Shown: piece by piece, positions 1-5,769 of the stretch | Layout of the letters: each line of letters opens with the position of its first letter | Numbering within the stretch: position 1 is the first letter of the stretch | Position numbers and translations under genes: made by a program | Assembly (NCBI GenBank): GCA_009885445.1 | Contig: VFKQ01000070.1 | Coordinates: forward strand, 1-6,729 | DNA length: 6,729 nt | Source of the DNA: Anaerolineaceae bacterium | GTDB lineage: Bacteria; Chloroflexota; Anaerolineae; Anaerolineales; Villigracilaceae | Direction of reading: 5' to 3' | Notes under the pieces: model-generated | Database searches by the model: none | What the model was told of the DNA's origin: nothing | The model's input: the letters and a program-made list of their open reading frames with translations, nothing else

Positions 1-63
1 AAGATTTACTCGCAAAACGCCGCCGAGGACGGCGCAAGGAGCAAGCTCTATTTTTACTCGTAT
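1..63. other. Region upstream of the glpK promoter, small hairpins only
   Basis: No gene is visible here. A short hairpin can form from CGCCG (21-25) and CGGCG (30-34) around an AGGA loop. A second, weaker inverted pair GAG/CTC (39-41 and 46-48) is followed by TATTTTT (49-55). Together these could be the remnant of a terminator for a gene lying before the window, but the stems are short. The octamer TTTACTCG occurs twice (5-12 and 53-60), 48 bases apart, the second copy ending just before the putative -35 box. It could be an operator half-site pair or chance. Confidence 0.25.
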
Positions 64-92
64 TTGTACGGTAGAGAAATTTTTGTTATACA
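64..92 (+). promoter_or_regulatory. Predicted glpK promoter with extended -10
   Basis: A weak -35 box TTGTAC (64-69) is followed after 17 bases by TATACA (87-92). A TG dinucleotide at 84-85 makes it an extended -10 of the form TGnTATA. Transcription would start near 98-100, about 20 bases before the chosen glpK start at 122. The core TTTTGTTATACAATGAT (81-97) differs in one of 17 bases from the core at 4310-4326, which lies before another gene; this recurrence supports a real promoter element. It is a sigma-70-type call by eye. Confidence 0.55.
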
Positions 93-110
93 ATGATGAC
101 ATCCTTTTGC

Positions 111-115
111 AGGAG
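111..115 (+). promoter_or_regulatory. Ribosome binding site of glpK, decides the start
   Basis: AGGAG lies 6 bases before the ATG at 122. It selects this ATG over the upstream in-frame TTG at 83, which falls inside the predicted -10 region and so ahead of the expected transcript start. Confidence 0.75.
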
Positions 116-121
116 CACAGC

Positions 122-1609
122 ATGAGTCAATACGTCGCCGCCATCGACCAGGGTACCACCAGCACGCGTTGTATCATCTTTGACCACGATGGCAACGTGA
201 TTGTGGTCAGTCAAAAAGAGCACCAGCAGATTTTCCCGCGGCCCGGCTGGGTGGAGCATGACGCATTGCAAATTTGGGAGCGGACTCTCGAAGTGATGAA
301 CGGCGCATTAGACAGAGGCCGCCTGCAGCCCGAGCAGATTCGCGCCATCGGTGTGACGAATCAGCGCGAGACCACGGTCGTGTGGGACCGTAAAACGGGT
401 TTGCCCATCTATAACGCCATCGTCTGGCAAGACACGCGCACCGATGAAATTTGCAAAACGCTGGCGAAGAAGGGCGGACAGAATCGCTTCCGCGCGCAGA
501 CGGGTTTGCCGCTGGCGACATATTTTTCAGGCCCCAAAATTAAATGGATTCTCGAAAATGTGCGCAACGCGCTGACGCAGGCCCGTCGCGGCGATTTGCT
601 CTTTGGCACAATTGACTCGTGGCTGATCTGGAAATTAACGGGGGAGCACGTCAGCGATGTGACCAATGCTTCACGCACGATGTTGATGAATTTAAAAACG
701 CTGGATTGGGATGACGAGATTCTAAAGGCGCTCGGCATTCCGCGCTCGATGTTGCCGAAAATTAAATCGTCGTCTGAAATTTATGGCACGGTCAACGCCG
801 TCGACGCGCCGTTGCGCGGCATCCCCGTCTCTGGCGCATTGGGTGACCAGCAAGCCGCGCTCTTTGGCCAGACTTGTTTCAGCGCGGGCGAAGCCAAAAA
901 TACTTATGGCACGGGTTGCTTTATGCTGATGAACACCGGCGCAAAACCGGTCAAGTCAAAATCTGGATTGCTGACTACGCTCGGTTATAAAATTGGCGAG
1001 CAGAAACCCGTTTACGCGCTCGAGGGTTCGATTGCCATCAGCGGCGCGCTCGTGCAGTGGCTCAGGGACAATCTCGGGTTGATCGAGAAATCTGCCGACA
1101 TCGAATCGCTCGCCCAAACTGTGACCGACAACGGCGGCGTGTACTTTGTCCCCGCCTTTAGCGGACTCTTCGCCCCGTATTGGCGCAGTGACGCGCGCGG
1201 CGTCATTGCTGGGCTGACGCGCTACGTCAACAAAGGTCACATCGCCCGCGCCGCGCTCGAAGCCACGGCTTTCCAAACCCGCGAAGTACTGGACGCCATG
1301 GAAAAAGATTCGAAAGTGAAACTCACTTCCCTCAAAGTGGATGGCGGCATGGTCTTCAACGAAATGCTGATGCAATTTCAGGCCGATATTTTAGACGTGC
1401 CAGTGGTGCGTCCCAAAGTGGCTGAGACCACCGCCCTCGGCGCGGCCTACGCGGCAGGACTCGCCGTCGGCTTTTGGAAAGACCTGAACGAACTGCGCTC
1501 GCACTGGGGCCGTGACAAAGAATGGAAACCGCAGATGGCGAAACCCGTCCGCGAGAAGATGTACGCGCAGTGGAAGAAGGCCGTGACGAAGACGTTTGAT
1601 TCGATTTAG
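122..1609 (+). CDS. glpK: Glycerol kinase
   Basis: Cytosolic FGGY-family kinase that phosphorylates glycerol with ATP to sn-glycerol 3-phosphate, the entry step of glycerol catabolism. With the ATG at 122 the protein has 495 residues, the usual family length. Visible motifs are the N-terminal nucleotide-binding loop DQGTTSTR (9-16), NQRET with the glycerol-contacting Arg82/Glu83, WQDTR (102-106), FGGY signature 1 starting at Tyr134, the catalytic Asp242 in GDQQAALFGQ, TYGTGCF (261-267), FGGY signature 2 (about 360-380) and DGGM (407-410). All expected catalytic positions are intact. The loop before IPVSG (about 226-233) does not show the Gly-Gly-Thr-Arg seen in the E. coli fructose-1,6-bisphosphate site, so that allosteric control may be absent (inference). 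It is followed by glpD on the same strand, whose product uses the glycerol 3-phosphate made here. Start chosen from the AGGAG at 111-115. Confidence 0.97.
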   Translation: MSQYVAAIDQGTTSTRCIIFDHDGNVIVVSQKEHQQIFPRPGWVEHDALQIWERTLEVMNGALDRGRLQPEQIRAIGVTNQRETTVVWDRKTGLPIYNAIVWQDTRTDEICKTLAKKGGQNRFRAQTGLPLATYFSGPKIKWILENVRNALTQARRGDLLFGTIDSWLIWKLTGEHVSDVTNASRTMLMNLKTLDWDDEILKALGIPRSMLPKIKSSSEIYGTVNAVDAPLRGIPVSGALGDQQAALFGQTCFSAGEAKNTYGTGCFMLMNTGAKPVKSKSGLLTTLGYKIGEQKPVYALEGSIAISGALVQWLRDNLGLIEKSADIESLAQTVTDNGGVYFVPAFSGLFAPYWRSDARGVIAGLTRYVNKGHIARAALEATAFQTREVLDAMEKDSKVKLTSLKVDGGMVFNEMLMQFQADILDVPVVRPKVAETTALGAAYAAGLAVGFWKDLNELRSHWGRDKEWKPQMAKPVREKMYAQWKKAVTKTFDSI

Positions 1610-1614
1610 TGATT

Positions 1615-1749
1615 GTGTCGTTGCGAGGAGGGCGCTCGCCTGCCCCGATGCTCTTACGGGGTCCCGACGAAGCAACCCCCAACACGCCACGCGGGAATCC
1701 CTATTGGCGGAGATTGCTTCGTCGGGGAATACCCTCCTCGCAAAAACAC
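1615..1749. repeat. Palindromic intergenic repeat with nested arms (MITE/REP-like)
   Basis: This element fills nearly all of the glpK-glpD gap. Outer arms 1615-1632 and 1732-1749 pair at 16 of 18 bases, with the perfect 12-mer TTGCGAGGAGGG against CCCTCCTCGCAA at 1621-1632 and 1732-1743. Inner arms CCCGACGAAGCAA (1663-1675) and TTGCTTCGTCGGG (1714-1726) are perfect over 13 bases. The left spacer has its own hairpin, CCCCG (1643-1647) with CGGGG (1657-1661), and the centre has CGCCA/TGGCG (1685-1689 and 1705-1709). A transcript would fold into a branched structure between the glpK stop and the glpD ribosome site. The TTGCGAGG...GACGAAGCAAT type of sequence resembles dispersed palindromic repeats seen in many bacterial genomes (recalled, not searched). 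No clear target-site duplication is visible. It may act as a stabiliser, partial terminator or merely a mobile repeat. Confidence 0.85.
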
Positions 1750-1762
1750 CGAGAGATAAAAA

Positions 1763-3454
1763 ATGAACCGACAACAAACCATCTCCTCCCTCAAATCAAC
1801 CCCCGCCCTCGACGTGCTCATCATCGGCGGCGGCATTAACGGCGTCGGCACGTTTCGTGATCTGGCGCTCAACGGCGTCAACGTTTTGCTCGTCGAGCGC
1901 GCGGACTTCTGCTCGGGCGCATCCTCGGCGTCTTCGCACATGGCGCACGGTGGCATCCGCTATCTCGAAAATGGCGAGTTCCGTCTCGTGCGTGAAGCGG
2001 TGGGCGAGCGCAACCGCATGTTGCAAAATGCCGCGCACATCGTCAAACCTCTTCCAACTGCCGTGCCGATGTTCAAACATTTTTCTGGCATCTTCAATGC
2101 GCCGCTTAAATTTTTTGGCATCATGGATAAACCCGCCGAGCGCGGATCGCTCGTCATCAAACTTGGCCTCATGCTTTACGACGCCTTCACTGGCGCGCAA
2201 CGCAACGTGCCGCGTCACAAATTTCGCGGTCGCGGCGCGTCACTTAAAATTTGGAAAAAACTCAATCCGCAGATTGTATCCAGCGCTGTTTACTACGACG
2301 GCCTGATTCAAATGCCCGAGCGCCTGGCTCTCGAAATTTTATTGGACGCTGAAGCCGACGGCGGACGCGCGCTCAATTACGTCTCCGCCGTGAGCGGGTC
2401 GGGCAACCACGTCACCCTGCGCGACGAGCTGAGCGGCGAGTCTTTCGACGTGGCCCCGCGTCTGGTCGTCAATGCGGCGGGCGCCTGGATCGACGCGACG
2501 AACGCCGCGTTGAATTTGTCCACGCGCTTCATCGGCGGCACGAAGGGTTCGCACCTCGTCTTGAATCATCCCGAACTGCGCGCCGCCATCGGCGAGAATG
2601 AATTCTTCTTTGAAAATGACGACGGCCGCATCGTGCTCATCCTGCCGTTATTCGACAAAGTGCTCATCGGCACCTCTGACATAAAAATTGAAAACCCAGA
2701 TGACGCGCGTTGCACAGATGAAGAGATTGAATATTTCTTGGGCATGGTCAAACGTGTCTTTCCCGAAATCAAAATCAGCCGCGAACAAATTATATTTACC
2801 TACACTGGCGTGCGCCCGCTGGCCAGCAGTGGCGCAAAGTCCACTTCGCAATACAGCCGCGACCATGAGATTCAAGTCATCAGCGGCGTGTGGACCGGAC
2901 TCGGCTACCCCGTGCATTCCCTCGTCGGCGGCAAGTGGACTTCGTTCCGCGCCTTCTCCGAGCAGGCCACAGACAAGGCGCTCGAATTTTTGGGTCGGTC
3001 GAGACAAAAATCGACGCGCGAATTGCCCGTCGGCGGCGGACGCAACTATCCACGCAACGTGCAGGAGCAAAAAAAATATATCGATGGCATCGCCGCGTGG
3101 ACGGGTCTTCCCTCTGCGCGCATCCAAACGCTCTTCGAGCGTTACGGCACGCGCGCCGAAGTCATCGCTCAATTTTTAACTCAGCAATCCGATTCGCCGC
3201 TCGCGTCCCTGCCCGATTTTTCGCGCCGCGAAATTGCGTATCTGGCGCAACACGAAAAAATTGTCCATCTTGATGATTTCATTTTGCGCCGCTCGATGCT
3301 GGCCATGCTCGGCAGACTCACGCGCTCCGCGCTCACTGAACTCGCCGACGCCTTGGGCGAGTCGCTTGGCTGGGACGCACAGCAGAAAAAAGCCGAAGTG
3401 GCGCGCACGCTCGATTTGCTGGCCACCCGCCACGGGGTAGTTTGGGGCGATTAA
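1763..3454 (+). CDS. glpD: Aerobic glycerol-3-phosphate dehydrogenase (FAD)
   Basis: FAD-dependent, membrane-associated oxidoreductase that oxidises sn-glycerol 3-phosphate to dihydroxyacetone phosphate and passes electrons to the quinone pool. The 563 residues fit the longer GlpD forms (B. subtilis type, about 555). The DAO fold starts with the dinucleotide-binding segment DVLIIGGGINGVG (17-29) ending in the acidic position VER (44-46). It continues with SSASSHMAHGGIRYLE (54-69), NAAGAW (237-242), GTSD (303-306), GVRPL (349-353) and GGKWTSFR (389-396). The C-terminal helical DAO_C part includes LDDFILRRS (503-511). Compared with E. coli GlpD (SSASSKLIHGG), the Lys-Leu before the HGG is His-Met here, probably a subgroup trait. 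The start ATG has a weak purine-rich ribosome site GAGAGA (1751-1756) six bases upstream, directly after the palindromic repeat. It lies 153 bases after glpK and is probably co-transcribed, as no separate promoter is evident. Confidence 0.96.
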   Translation: MNRQQTISSLKSTPALDVLIIGGGINGVGTFRDLALNGVNVLLVERADFCSGASSASSHMAHGGIRYLENGEFRLVREAVGERNRMLQNAAHIVKPLPTAVPMFKHFSGIFNAPLKFFGIMDKPAERGSLVIKLGLMLYDAFTGAQRNVPRHKFRGRGASLKIWKKLNPQIVSSAVYYDGLIQMPERLALEILLDAEADGGRALNYVSAVSGSGNHVTLRDELSGESFDVAPRLVVNAAGAWIDATNAALNLSTRFIGGTKGSHLVLNHPELRAAIGENEFFFENDDGRIVLILPLFDKVLIGTSDIKIENPDDARCTDEEIEYFLGMVKRVFPEIKISREQIIFTYTGVRPLASSGAKSTSQYSRDHEIQVISGVWTGLGYPVHSLVGGKWTSFRAFSEQATDKALEFLGRSRQKSTRELPVGGGRNYPRNVQEQKKYIDGIAAWTGLPSARIQTLFERYGTRAEVIAQFLTQQSDSPLASLPDFSRREIAYLAQHEKIVHLDDFILRRSMLAMLGRLTRSALTELADALGESLGWDAQQKKAEVARTLDLLATRHGVVWGD

Positions 3455-3480
3455 TATCGCCGCCAGATTTTTCTGCGCGG
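3446..3480 (+). terminator. Possible weak terminator or hairpin at the glpD stop
   Basis: GGCGAT (3446-3451) and ATCGCC (3456-3461) form a perfect 6-bp stem with a TAAT loop straddling the glpD stop codon. Six bases later comes a run of five T (3468-3472). An alternative, mutually exclusive fold pairs CCGC-CAGA (3460-3467) with TCTG-GCGG (3472-3480, one bulged C) and puts the T run in the loop. It could end or attenuate the glp transcript before the DUF92 gene. The distance from stem to T run is longer than usual, so this is tentative. Confidence 0.3.
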
Positions 3481-3513
3481 ACATTCATCCAACAAAAGCC
3501 GGCTTCGTAAAAA

Positions 3514-4320
3514 ATGAATCTACTCTTTGGCTTGCTACTCGCCGCCATCGTTTCCTTTGTTGCATTCCGCGCGCACGCGCTCAATAAAAATGGCGCACTG
3601 AGCGCAACGCTGATGGGTGCCATCATCTTTGGTCTGGGCGGGTTGAGTTGGTCAATCTTATTGCTGGCATTTTTTATCAGCTCCACTTTGCTCAGCCGCG
3701 CATTCAAAAAACAAAAAATAAATCTCAACGAAAAATATTCCAAAGGCCATGAACGCGATTTTGCGCAAGTGCTCGGCAACGGCGGCGTGGCCACAATCTT
3801 CGTTTTGATTCACGTCGCACTGCCCAACGCGAGTTGGCCGTTCCTTGGTTTCGCCGCCGCGCTGGCCGCCGTCAACGCGGACACGTGGGCGACCGAGCTT
3901 GGAGCGCTGAACAGGACTCAGCCGCGACTCATCACCAGCGGACGACTCGTCGACGCGGGGACCTCCGGCGCCATCTCGATCATCGGCACGCTCGCCGCCC
4001 TAAGCGGGTCGGCCCTCATCGGCATTCTCGCCGCCCTGTCCACTTCTGATCAATGGGCACTGATCACTGAAAACTGGTTACTGATCACTGTTTGTGGTTT
4101 GGCTGGCTGTCTCTTCGACTCGCTCCTCGGCGCGACAGTGCAGGCCATCTACTTCTGTCCGCAAGATTCAAAAGAGACCGAGCAACATCCGCGTCACTCC
4201 TGCGGCACAGAGACAGTCCACCTGCGCGGCTGGAAGTGGCTGACCAATGACTGGGTGAATTTTCTGTGTGGGGCATTTGGGGCGGGAATGGTGTTGACTT
4301 TGACCTTCGTTTTGTTATAG
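3514..4320 (+). CDS. DUF92 (TMEM19/VTE6-like) integral membrane protein
   Basis: Polytopic inner-membrane protein of 268 residues in the DUF92 family (COG1836). The family includes plant VTE6, a CTP-dependent phytyl-phosphate kinase; most bacterial members have no assigned substrate, so a prenyl-phosphate or lipid kinase role is inference. Family motifs visible in order are NKNGALSATLMGAI (24-37), KGHERDFAQVLGNGG (77-91), NADTWATELG (121-130), SGRLVDAGTSGAIS (142-155), FDSLLGATVQ (201-210) and the C-terminal CG (230-231) followed by LTNDWVNFLCG (243-253). About six hydrophobic segments are evident, starting at the extreme N terminus. The segment 178-194, between two conserved membrane parts, is encoded by a heptamer repeat array. 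No Shine-Dalgarno sequence precedes the ATG, and none of the 59 bases after glpD contains a convincing promoter, so it may be read from the glp transcript. The stop codon overlaps the next promoter. Confidence 0.9.
   Translation: MNLLFGLLLAAIVSFVAFRAHALNKNGALSATLMGAIIFGLGGLSWSILLLAFFISSTLLSRAFKKQKINLNEKYSKGHERDFAQVLGNGGVATIFVLIHVALPNASWPFLGFAAALAAVNADTWATELGALNRTQPRLITSGRLVDAGTSGAISIIGTLAALSGSALIGILAALSTSDQWALITENWLLITVCGLAGCLFDSLLGATVQAIYFCPQDSKETEQHPRHSCGTETVHLRGWKWLTNDWVNFLCGAFGAGMVLTLTFVLL
4046..4094 (+). repeat. Heptamer repeat array inside the DUF92 gene
   Basis: Seven consecutive 7-base units can be laid out. CTGATCA stands at 4046, 4060 and 4081. Variants are CTGAAAA at 4067, CTGGTTA at 4074 and CTGTTTG at 4088, with a degenerate ATGGGCA at 4053. 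The 11-mer ACTGATCACTG is repeated exactly at 4059-4069 and 4080-4090. CTG starts six of the seven units. The array is translated as residues 178-194 of the DUF92 protein, giving the near-repeats ALIT and LLIT, and keeps the frame open. Similar CTGATYA/CTGGTTA heptamers are remembered as intergenic arrays in Anaerolineae assemblies, but this was not searched. Confidence 0.7.
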
Positions 4321-4321
4321 A
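4294..4321 (+). promoter_or_regulatory. Predicted promoter of the propeller/FHA gene pair, overlapping a stop codon
   Basis: The -35 box TTGACT (4294-4299) lies 16 bases before TATAGA (4316-4321), which carries an extended -10 TG at 4313-4314. The core TTTTGTTATAGAATGAT (4310-4326) matches the glpK promoter core at 81-97 in 16 of 17 bases. The promoter is embedded in the last codons of the DUF92 gene, and its -10 contains that gene's TAG stop. The expected transcript start is near 4327-4329, leaving a leader of about 43 bases before the ATG at 4371. Confidence 0.6.
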
Positions 4322-4370
4322 ATGATTGGGTAAAGTTCAATCTCCCAAACAAAAATCATCGAGCAAACAC

Positions 4371-5768
4371 ATGCCCAACCGATTCAAACGCATGAAGTCC
4401 ATCGCCATCATTGTTTTGCTGTTCGCCCTGCTGGCCAGCGGACGGCCCGTTTCGTCTGCACCGCGCTCGCAGTTTGGGAAATTTCAAACGGGCGATGTGC
4501 TCGTCGCCCTGGATATTGGGCAAGTGCAATGGTTCTCAGCCAACGGGGAATTACAAGCTACGATTGACACCGAACTGGGCGGGCAAAATGCGGGGCTGGC
4601 CTTTAACCCGTCCAGCGGGGAACTCTACGTAACGAATTTGGACGAGACTCTGATCATGTTGATTAATGCGGACGCCCAATTAAGCGGGAAATTCGGCGCA
4701 TTCCTGGGCGGCGGCATTACAAGTATTGTCTTTGATCGTAGCGGGAATGTGATCGCAGGCCGCGAAGTTAATTTATTTTCCAGTGAAGAGCCGGGAGGCG
4801 TGACCATCTTCGACCCCTCAGGAGAAAAATGGTACGACGTGTTTCCCAACAGCGACCCGACCGTTTCTTTTGATTTCACGCCATTTTATATTGACCTGTC
4901 CATCGACCAGCGCACTCTGTTCTACACCAACAAGGGACGCCAGATTAAACGCTTCGACATTTTAGGCGAGATTCAACTCCCTGATTTTGCCTTCCTGCCC
5001 GACGCTGAGATTTCCTTTGAACCGGTCGAAGCCACCAACCTACGCTTGCTCCACCCGGGCGATGGCAGTGGCGGACTGCTCGTCGCCGATTATGCAGATA
5101 TCAAACGGCTGGATGAATTCGGCAAAGTAATCTCGTTCTATGACGCCCCTTTTGAGAATTTTTGGGTGGCCCTTGCGCTCGACCCAGACGGGAGATCTTT
5201 CTGGGCGGCCAGCGGCGACGACGTTTATAAATTTGATATCGAAAGCGGCAAGGAATACGAAGAGTTTAGATTTAGGGCTGGGTTCGAATCTGAAATTGGC
5301 GGGCTGGTCGTGGTGGGCGGGCCGGTGGCCGCGCTACCCACACCCACGTGGACGCCAAGCGTCACCCCTTCGATCACCCCTTTCATCACGCCGCGCACTC
5401 CAACGCTCACAGTGCACCCGCCGACAATTACGTTTACGCCGCGCCCCGCGCCTGGGATCACTCCGACGCCCTACGACCCGTGCAGGTTTCCCTACTGCAT
5501 TGACATGCCCACGTCCCTCGCGGTGGCGATCATCGGGGCGATACTCGTCGCTGGCATTGTCTTTGTGGCGCTGGTGGTGCGCGGGCTACGTAAACGCTCG
5601 GAGAGGCGAAGCCGCACACCGTCCGTGCCGAAGCGGGTGCGCACGTTGAGTCATCCCGATGCGGGCGAACAGTCTGTGATTCCGAGCAGTGATGCGCCGT
5701 CGCTGCAAGTGCGTTTAAGTTTCAAGCAAGGCGACGCCGATTACGAAGTTGAATCTGATGGAGAATAA
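4371..5768 (+). CDS. Secreted beta-propeller-like protein with Thr/Pro linker and C-terminal membrane anchor
   Basis: I do not recognise a named family. With the ATG at 4371 it has 465 residues. An N-terminal signal peptide has a basic start (MPNRFKRMK), a hydrophobic core (10-24) and a likely cleavage after SSA (about 28-30). Residues about 36-318 contain recurrent beta motifs typical of NHL/SMP-30-like propellers, such as LAFNPSSGELYVTNL, ITSIVFDRSGNVIAG and VALALDPDGRSFWAAS. These are followed by a Thr/Pro-rich linker (about 323-367) with repeated xTPx units, a possible disulfide pair Cys371/Cys376, one transmembrane helix (about 382-403), a basic stop-transfer segment (RGLRKRSERRSR) and a Ser/Thr-rich cytoplasmic tail (to 465). 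The propeller should thus face outward, anchored by the linker. The in-frame TTG at 4326 is rejected because it sits at the expected transcript start; ATG 4392 is an alternative that keeps the signal core. The ribosome site is weak (GAG at 4361-4363). It is paired with the FHA gene one base downstream. Confidence 0.85.
   Translation: MPNRFKRMKSIAIIVLLFALLASGRPVSSAPRSQFGKFQTGDVLVALDIGQVQWFSANGELQATIDTELGGQNAGLAFNPSSGELYVTNLDETLIMLINADAQLSGKFGAFLGGGITSIVFDRSGNVIAGREVNLFSSEEPGGVTIFDPSGEKWYDVFPNSDPTVSFDFTPFYIDLSIDQRTLFYTNKGRQIKRFDILGEIQLPDFAFLPDAEISFEPVEATNLRLLHPGDGSGGLLVADYADIKRLDEFGKVISFYDAPFENFWVALALDPDGRSFWAASGDDVYKFDIESGKEYEEFRFRAGFESEIGGLVVVGGPVAALPTPTWTPSVTPSITPFITPRTPTLTVHPPTITFTPRPAPGITPTPYDPCRFPYCIDMPTSLAVAIIGAILVAGIVFVALVVRGLRKRSERRSRTPSVPKRVRTLSHPDAGEQSVIPSSDAPSLQVRLSFKQGDADYEVESDGE
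5361..5396 (+). repeat. 12-base tandem repeat coding for the Thr/Pro linker
   Basis: Three adjacent 12-base units begin at 5361, 5373 and 5385: GTCACCCCTTCG, ATCACCCCTTTC and a more diverged ATCACGCCGCGC. They encode V/I-T-P-x tetrapeptides in the linker before the membrane helix. The first two units differ at only two positions, which points to recent slippage or duplication. The linker length is therefore expected to vary between strains. Confidence 0.65.
5760..5763 (+). promoter_or_regulatory. Ribosome binding site of the FHA gene, decides the start
   Basis: GGAG inside the last codons of the propeller gene lies 6 bases before ATG 5770. The other in-frame starts, TTG 5749 and ATG 5758, have no such site; ATG 5758 overlaps it. 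The close coupling implies translation after termination of the upstream gene. Confidence 0.65.
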
Positions 5769-5769
5769 G

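Noticed and set aside
83..121. TTG start giving glpK 13 extra N-terminal residues
   Set aside because: It lies within the predicted -10 region, lacks a ribosome site, and the ATG at 122 has AGGAG at ideal spacing and matches the usual glycerol kinase N terminus.
956..1375. 139-codon reading frame antisense to glpK
   Set aside because: It overlaps the conserved core of glpK and has no recognisable motif, so it is treated as a frame shadow.
1615..1749. Riboswitch or classical glycerol antiterminator leader for glpD
   Set aside because: The symmetry is that of a dispersed palindromic repeat; no known riboswitch or GlpP-type antiterminator sequence is recognised.
1609..1839. 76-codon + strand reading frame between glpK and glpD
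   Set aside because: It simply reads through the palindromic repeat and into the start of glpD in another frame; it has a low-complexity Arg/Pro-rich composition and no ribosome site.
2648..3172. 174-codon reading frame antisense to glpD
   Set aside because: It is a mirror of a GC-rich coding region; glpD on the + strand has full family motifs, and the antisense product shows no domain.
4046..4094. CRISPR-like array
   Set aside because: The units are contiguous 7-mers without spacers and lie inside a coding frame.
4326..4370. TTG start adding 15 residues to the propeller protein
   Set aside because: The codon coincides with the expected transcript start, and the signal peptide architecture is natural from ATG 4371.
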